Of a stretch of DNA of 64,000 nt, positions 26,101 through 35,100 are shown piece by piece. The notes below the pieces were generated by a model that worked only from the letters and a program-made list of their open reading frames with translations, made no database searches and was not told where the DNA came from. How positions within the stretch are numbered: position 1 is the stretch's first letter; each line of letters opens with the position of its first letter. Position numbers and translations under genes: made by a program. Origin of the DNA: Vanilla planifolia (lineage: Eukaryota; Streptophyta; Magnoliopsida; Asparagales; Orchidaceae); NCBI GenBank assembly GCA_023846275.1, contig CM043875.1:25586851-25650850 (forward strand), in the 5' to 3' direction.

Positions 26101-29100
26101 TGACAAAAACCAACTCGACAAAAGTCCATCAGGTAAAAAATGTAAATCGCTGAAATAAAAGTCAAAAGCCATAGCACATTTATGAAGAGCATGGTCCAAA
26201 GATTCTTTAATAAGGCAACCCCAGGAACATTGACAGTTGAAAGCATAGCGATGAAGCCAAAGAAAAGTGAGCACAATTCCATTACACGCTCTCCATAATA
26301 AGGCACAAAATCTAAGCTAGGTTTTCATTTTCCAAACTGATCCCTGACACCAAGGGAGTCTTCAAAAAAATTTCATAAAAGAACAAGGTGAGGAGATGAA
26401 GAGAATCCAACAGTCTCTACCATAGTGAGTCTTGATGAACATGAGGGGTCCTGCCAAAAATAAGGCTTCTACCAACCAAATAGTTAGGGGAATAGCGGGC
26501 ACAATATATCCTAATCTGACAAACCCATTTCATTGAAGAGCACAGAAAACATCAATATTGACAAATGAGGTCCAACAAATTAAGGGAAAAGTCTCAATCC
26601 AACAATCTTAGGTGGTCCAAAAAGAGCCATCTCCAATTTTCCATATAATTTAATCTTTGAAAGAGACGCTACCTTAGCAAATGAGCTACCACACCCACAA
26701 GTCACCACTTGACCTAAAAGATGCTCACACTCAAAGCATATTTAGCTTGAAAGCAATCAACCCAAAGAGAAGAGACTCTCCCTAGGAACTAAGAGGCAAA
26801 CCTGAAAAACAAATTCTCCTTCCACTTCTTACGTCGATAGATACCCAAACCGCCAAATTTCTTAGGCTTGCAAACCATTTCACACAACATGAAATTGATG
26901 GTTTTCTTATTTAGGTCACACACCAAAGGTAAAACATGATAAAATTTTCAATAAAATTGAGAATATTAAGAGAGCATGAATTAGTGAGACAGATACTATT
27001 CAGATTTTGACGCCTTTGCATTAAGACAGTGCATTCCGCTACCGCATCGGCCAAATCTGATTTGTCGAAGTCTTCACTATTCATATGTAGCCTCTTTGTA
27101 TTGCGACGAAGCTACTCATCTATGTTTCAAACAAGTACAATCAAAGAACGATGTTGTAGGGATTATATCGTTGCTCTAGCGCAACCTTCCAGATCAGACA
27201 ATTGCAAGGGATTAATCGAGTCGACGGTGCTTGCTTGCCAACTACAAATTACATCATCACTGATTACAAGAACTAAGGAGCAAAGAAGCAAGATTATGTC
27301 TTTTTTAGCAAATGCTCTGCCTACGTAGCATTAAGCTTTTGCATTAAATAACATATTTTTTTATTAAAAAAAATAAAAAAAGACTAAAAAGGCATACAAT
27401 AGAGGACAAAGGTAGAGAGAACACTATTGATTAGAGTTACTTGTCATATCAAGAATAATGCATGAAACTTAGGCAGAAATTGTAGATCTCATTGCCTAAA
27501 TAATATGTTAAAAATCAACAATGATAGGTTTCTATTAATGAGGACATCCAAGTACCTATCCTTGTTCTAGTGCTTGAATCTAACCTTGTTAACAAGCATT
27601 TTCTTCCTCTCAAGAGTAAGCTTTTTGTTAAAAAAAAATCATTACCCTTTGGCCAGAAGTACAACAATAGTCTACCAAAACTTTCGAAATTACACAAGAA
27701 ATGGTATAAAATGCATCCCCAAAGAGTAGAATATCATCAACAAAGAAAGGTGGGCTATAAAAAGGGCCAAGGGGCAACCCAAAAGCCATCAAGAGAGCCA
27801 TGCACCCATTGATAAATCATCAATAATGGCAACTCAAAGATCAATGTCAACGAGTACAAGGGAGAAACCTTACCTAAGCTCAAGATCCAATTCATATTAC
27901 CCCTCATTAACCCAAAGAAAGAAATGGGCACTCAATGTGTACTCCATCACCTAGGTGCACCATCGGTTAAGGGCAATCGAAGTACTTTAGCATGACTAAG
28001 AGAAACAATCAACATATCCAATCATCAGCTTGCTCCATATCTATTTTAAAGGCCATAAGGCTCATAATAGAGATATTAGAGTCCATTCTATGGAAGAGCT
28101 CCTGACCTAGTAAAAAATTTTCTAAAATATTTCTCTTAAGGACAAAACATCTTGCTCACAAGCTAGAAAAAAATCAAGGCAATCTTTCATTATGTTAACC
28201 AAGACTTTGGCAATGATAAAGACTGATAAAAAAAACTTGGCATCATTGACCTTTGAGATAAGAACCACAATTATGTCATTCCAACTTTGTAGTTTTCTAT
28301 CAGTTTTGAAGAAGTAAAGAATGACTAAAAAGTCCTTTCTGACAAAATCCCAATAACTCTTTAACAAAAGAGCCTTAGATGTCATTGATACTTGAGACAC
28401 AATTGGCAAAAGGAAACCAAACAACATAAAGCATTTCAACTTTAAAAACTAGGCCACATAGGTCAAAAGCTTGAGCTTGGATGAGGATGGCCCTAAGGGA
28501 CAACGAGAAGCTAGAAGGACGGGTTGAAAGGACTTGGCCCTACTTCTATTTGAAAAACATCAAGCTTAAGAGCCTAAATGGCTTGCTAGCCATCCACCAA
28601 ATTCCCCTCCACCTCCTTAAACTACAAAATATTGTTGGTTGTTTTCCTGCAAGCAACCACTTAATGGAAGAATGCAGTATTTCTATTTCCTAAAGTGACC
28701 CATCAAACTTTGGCTCTCCATCATCACCAAGTCTCAACTCAAGCCATGGTAGTGTTAGGCTCTACCACCAAGTTAAGCTAAGTGCTCACACTCAAAAAAT
28801 CCATCATGCATCTCTCCATTCTAGAGTGATAAAATCTAATTCTCCAATTCCTTGAACCAAAGGAGAGCCCTCAACTCTACATTTGCTCTAACATAAAGAC
28901 ATCTCAAGGTCCACACATATTTATGGCTAAGGTTTACAATAGGCAAACACTTTGTTGATCTTGCCCCAGTTTGCTTAACCACCTCACAAGCCTCCTCAAA
29001 GAATAGCCAGACTCTAGATTTGCACCAATACAAAGACTCTACTTATCGAAGTTTTCCTAAACACCTCATAGACTTCCTCAAAGAAGAGCCAAACATTCAC

Positions 29101-32100
29101 AAATTTCAAATGGCACCTAACAATCTTAAAGGGAATGCCAACCAACTACAAGAATAGAGAGTGGTCTGAAACAATGTGCAACAAATGGAGAACCCTAGAC
29201 CCCAAGAACCTCATCAATGCTTCCAAATTCATTAGGACATGGCCAAGACACAACGACGTCCTAAAGCTGCCTTTCTATTATTATAACAGGTATCTTGGCC
29301 CCCCAAAGAACATATCATAAAGGCTTGACAAGGTCAAGAAGTTGGCAAACTCTTATTTCTCCAATCTAAAAATGGAACCTTTGCCACTGCATCACTCAAA
29401 TTAAAAGAGTATGCAATTAAGATCTCCCACAATGACCACCAAAAGAGGACAACATGATCCCAAATGAGCATTTTAGCATAATAATCTCCCTCTACATATT
29501 AAGCTGATATAAACCATGGGGCCCTCCCTCATACAAAATATCCAAATGAATAGCTTTCTTGCAAGTGTGAGAGACCCTAATGTCAACTACTACATAGCCA
29601 ATGCACCAAGATAACCCCAAACTTACCTACAATGGTGGAAGCCAAGAAATTTTAATATCAAAGCACCAGTCATTCAACATTCTGATATCTCACATTTTGG
29701 ACCTTAATTTCCAATTGGCAAATGAAACGGGCAAGAAAGCCATTATCAAACTTTGCAAGTGGTTACATGAAGCAACCTTCTTAACTCCTAGACAATTCAA
29801 AAAGATGATAGAGGTCCTGACTTGGGAAATGAAGGCTAAGAGTCACATCTCCGCATACTTTCTGTTTATGCTTGGCTAAGGTAAGAAATTCCTCCAAAAG
29901 GGTACTAGCCTCCTTAGGCCATTGGATGGTGAGGAGAAAGATTGTCTCGTAAGATTAGTCTTTCCTTCCCTTTGACTTAGAGGAAAGTATCTTGACCCCC
30001 CACCCTTTGACTAAGGCAAAAGTGCATGATTGGGGGTGGAAAAGAGAGAGAGGGATGAGGTATAGATCCACAATAACCCAAAAGTCCACCGAACACTGAG
30101 CTAGATGGATAAGGCCATCATTTTTCTTAGCCACCCATTGGGTAGGCAATCTATAAGGAGTTTTTTTGGGTAACTGCACTTAAAGAGCCATGGACCTGGG
30201 GAGCTTAGAAGATAAATGCCTTTTTAGGCACAACAGATAAATTTTAAGACTTCTTGACCCCATTAGGCCCAATGATATCTTTCTTCTTTCACCTGAAAGT
30301 CACTAATGTTCACAACGCCACCCTTGCCAAATCAATTTGCCCCTCAAATAAGGAAAGCAAAGTAGGCCCGAAGAATGGGCCTACTAGGGATAAGACCAAT
30401 GCAGAGGAAGAGGCATCCTCAAAGGGAACTAAATAGAAGTTAAACATGCTCAGGTTATTAGTGGCCAGGTTAGACCCTTTGTGTGTGTGTTGAGGGGGTA
30501 TGTAAGGCCCCTTTCTAGTCCATTGATTCAAAATATGGGTCATGGTAGCAAGGATTGATTCAAAATATGGGTCATGGTAGCAAGGAAGCCCTAAGGCTTT
30601 ATGATCAAACTTGTTCATTGAACATTTATTAGCAAAATGACAAACGTAACATAATCATAACATAGAATTGTGAGCCCCTTATACTCAAACTATTGGTTGA
30701 ATCTATTGTATTGCTTGTTTACCCATGCCACAGGCCAAAGTACTTAATCAAGTCCACCTTCATGCAAATTCTTGCAAACAAGGTCCTCTCCATACTGGCC
30801 ATTATGACATCTATATGTAACGGGGTTCCCACTAGGGACCTTAATCAAAATAGATCAGGCTCCCCTAACATTATAAAGGAGGGGCTTCAACAAGCAGAAC
30901 CAGAAGGGCATAGCTATAAAGGCTACCTTGAGAGGATTAAGTCAGGAAACCAACCATTTAATCTGAATACTTGTCCAAAAATTGACCACAATCCCTAGTT
31001 CCAAATGGTGCCACAGTCCTCCTTATTGGTGACAAGGATCACGATTCAATCAATTCTTAAGTCCATCACACAAATGCCCTTTAATTACCCCATAGATGGC
31101 TTTGCCAGATAATTAAGTAAAAGGAATCTTTCTCTCAAAGAGTTAGACAACTAAGGCCATCTCAAAACATTTTGTGAATCCTTCCACATCCATATCATCA
31201 AAGGAGTATCGTAACATTGCCTTGGGCCAAGCTATCCATCAACCCAATAAAGAAATAATCACAAATTCATTCACCTAAGGAGTAGCCAATTGGCCCAATG
31301 GTTTTTCAAAGTGAAAAATAGCCCCAATGAGTGGATTCAATTCCTATGGAAAAGTCTATACCAACTTTTCCAGCAAGAACCAAGAGGGGCTTGCCCAAAC
31401 CAACGAGTACCCTATCAACAAATAAAAGCACCAAACATAAGCATTTGCCAATCTTAAATAGGTGGCACCCAACCATAGAACCATCATAACTATTATGTCA
31501 AATTAAAGCAATAGTCACATCACCATTACATCACAAGCATTGACACCCACACTTGCACCCACAATAGATTCATCACCAAAACAATCAATCCTCATCCTAG
31601 TGCAAAACAACCACTAAAATAGACACAATGTCCGCTTGGTAAGTCTTCTTCTTCACCATCAACCGACAAAACCTTCTATAACGAAGGTTCATTAACATCT
31701 TCCATGGGCTCTTCCCTGATTACAATGCCTTCCCCAAGCCAACTTATCCAAGAACATTCTCATAGTGCACTTTATCTCCACTTTCATATACATACAGGAC
31801 AGCATCACAAAATATACTGTTTACTATGGCATAAGTAGCTAGCATGGCCATGACCCTGGACTCAAACCTATCACTATTTTACTCCAAAGAATGCATTAGA
31901 AGCATTGTCAATCTGACATCAAAGAATAAAAAGGGAAGGAGGAATCTTCCCATAAAAACCACACGCATCAAAGAGAGAGGGGAATACCTTGGCAACCTCT
32001 TGAGGCCCAAACGACATGAGTTTCTTACCGAGGGACAAAGAAGATTTCATCAAAACCCACTTTTCCTCCTTCCCATGGCCCTTGCTTCCTATCACAGGCA

Positions 32101-35100
32101 GATCAACGCCTCTATCGCCCTTAGAGTTGGTACAACTGGGAACGCTTTTGTTATCCATAGGAAGATTAAAGCATATACTCGCAAATCACATAGCAGAGTC
32201 AATGGTCAATGAGAAGTCAGTAAGATCATTGACTTTTATCTCCTATCAAGGCCCCCTAATTGGTGGCTTAAAGCGAATGCTTCCTCTAATTCTCTCCTTC
32301 TCCATAGCAAGAGATTGGGTAAAGGAAAGTTAGAAGCATGCAAGGTCCCTAAATGGAGGGAAGAAACACAAAAACCCCCATGGGGAAGAAAAAGCTGAAC
32401 TAAACATTAATTCCTTTAAGCCAAAAAGAAAGTGCAAATCCAAACAAAGCTCAAGCTCTCACGCCTTTTCTAAAGTGCATATTTGAATTTAATGTATTGT
32501 AGGGATAAGTACAAAAAAGATAATGCTACAGGATCAAACTAAAACATTGTCTCAACGCATGGAGAAAAGTTGCAAATTAAAACCAAAACATCAAAAAAAG
32601 CAATTACACTATTTTGAGAATTTTAAAATAACATATGAGGCCAAATCAAATAAGACAATTGACCAAAACAACATTTTAAGATAGTACATTAGAGAGTTCA
32701 ACATTCAAATCTCGATATCATGCAATTTAAGCATGATAAACAATAAGACTAATAAAATAACTCAAAGATTGAAGATTGATGAAAAGTAAAATCAAATTTT
32801 GGAGTCAATTAAAATTGATTAAAAATTGGCGAAGCAATTAACAAGCTAATTTACTGACTAAGACAATTTTAATTTGATCTTGAGCTGGCCTCAACTAGGA
32901 TCAAGCCAAATTGGGGATTGAATAAAGATTTATGCATGGGCATGTGGTATTAACATGTATTATTATATACATTACTTTCAACTTCGCAAAGCCATCCTAG
33001 ACACCTCAAGATTGACTCAAAGTTTATGCATATGCATGTGGTATTAAAAAATATTAGCATAAACAATACTTTCAACTTTGTAAAACCATCCTGCGGGTCA
33101 AGGATCATGTGATTCCCTGAATTGAATCCCCTTCCAACACCCATCAAAACATTTTTTCATCCTATCAATCAATCATGATTGTTTAATGCAGGGTATATAA
33201 TGCTCAAATGTGAACCTAACCCTAATTACCCCACTTACAGTTTTCTAGGTTGTCTCCATCCATATAGTAATTCATTACCCCCCTCCTAAGTACTTTTTTT
33301 TTCATTTCTTCATGTGCACATACAAAACCTTTCTCTTTTTTGTTTTGTCTTTCTTTTCAATAATTCATCTCCTTCAAAGTTTTTGGAAACCTAAATGAAC
33401 CGAAACTAGAGCAAACGAGCAAGGAGCTCAATACAATCAATTGCGAAGGTTTTCTAAACAAAAAACTTTTTAAACCAACATCACCATGTGGTGTTATTAC
33501 TTAATCCAATGCTTAGATTGTTTGATGTCGAAGTTCTTGTCTTTTACTACGAATAAGAATAGTTAATGTCTTGTGCAAGCTAAATCCTAGAAATGCAACT
33601 ATCATTGCTGCTATGTTCATTTGTGCATCTTATTTTGTAAATCTTAGCATTATTAAGCAAAAAACAATTGTCTTATTAAGCAGAAGTTCTTATATTTTAT
33701 TTTGATCAACCTGAAATGGGCTAAGACTTCATTCGCTAGTATACCATACATCTTTGGCATAACAACTAGGGATACATCAAGATATACCAAAAACAAATGA
33801 AGAACTATGAGTATGCATTACAATGTGAGCATCACACCAAACAATGGGACATCCTTTACTCTGATTTTTAATCATACATTCCAATCGCTGTTTAATAATT
33901 GTTTACTCCAACTGTTTTGTGCAGGGAAACTGCTGATAGTCTAGTGCTTATAACTGACTATATTCTGCAATAATTTCAACTTTATTACTAGATCCAAGCA
34001 TGACCCATGATCAAAAGGTATTGTTTAATTGCTTTTTTGTGCTAGCAACAATATGAAAAACTCATAACTTTTATGCGACCACAAGATGAAAATGAGATAT
34101 AGAGATCAACAAAAAGTGATTCCCCAACCATTTGATCAGTAATAAATTTTATCTTTGTTGGATAGATGAAATCTTAGAAGTTACAAGTCAAATCAAGTGA
34201 TGACAAGAAAAAGATGATCATCCATCTTGGAGATTCATATGTCCAAAACACTTCAATAGGCTTCATAACTTAGGACAAGTCAACCCAAGTGATAAAAGAA
34301 AAAATGTTCATTCACCTTGGAGATTCATATGTACAAAGCACTTCAATGGGTTTCATAACTTAGGACATATGTGAATATTGAAAAGCAAGGTTACCTACTA
34401 TAAACAAAAGCTTGTACTTCACTTACACAAAACATTTACACTTCATTTGGAAAAATAGGTCCTAATAATTCTAATTGTATATCAATAAGGGTTATTAAGT
34501 TTAATACAATTCATCATATGGATAATGGTACTTAATTTTATAAGAAATAATGAGCTAAATATAGTAAAACTTGATTTAAAAAAAACTCTAGAAGTAGTTA
34601 AAATGGTACTAATCATATGATATGAAACTCACTTCGAACAATACGATTAACTTAATGTGAAGTATACAATCAAGATATCAGACCATTCAATCTTGGTTAT
34701 CCCTAATGCTCTTGTGCAATCGAACAGTACAATCATGTGATCGAATAGTATGATGTCTTTACATGGGCTACATATACGTGATTGAATAGTTTGAAGAAGG
34801 GAAAAATATTGTGCAATTTGTTTAAGTACCAATCTTAAGAATTTTATATGGTACAATGAAATTTATCGTATAATATGGTTGATTTAAAGGAAATTAGGCA
34901 TTATCATATCACCCTTAAGGCATTTAAAAAAAAACTTTAAAATGTTGAAATTACTAAAGCTATTGCAATGCGACAAAATCTGCACTACTTGTACATGCGC
35001 TTACCGCATCACATGCCCTATACATGCATTACTCTACCCCAACTGTGCATGCCAATCTACCATCAAGGGTATAAAAATATCCATAAATCATCATACAGTA

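Larger units (their letters stand above)
25450..31150 (-). mobile_element. LINE (L1-type non-LTR retrotransposon) relic
   Basis: A plant L1-like element readable from high to low coordinates despite many stops. Its order is ORF1 DUF4283-like end (30726-30831), endonuclease motifs (29155-29430), reverse transcriptase (27515-28440), the [11 protein letters not shown] motif (26833-26876), a zinc finger of the zf-RVT type (26161-26240), then a weak RNase H-like tail toward 25.5 kb. It lies in the same sense as TOM20. The extent at both ends is approximate. It is dead, and interrupted by a 313-bp insert at 27025-27337. Confidence 0.75.
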
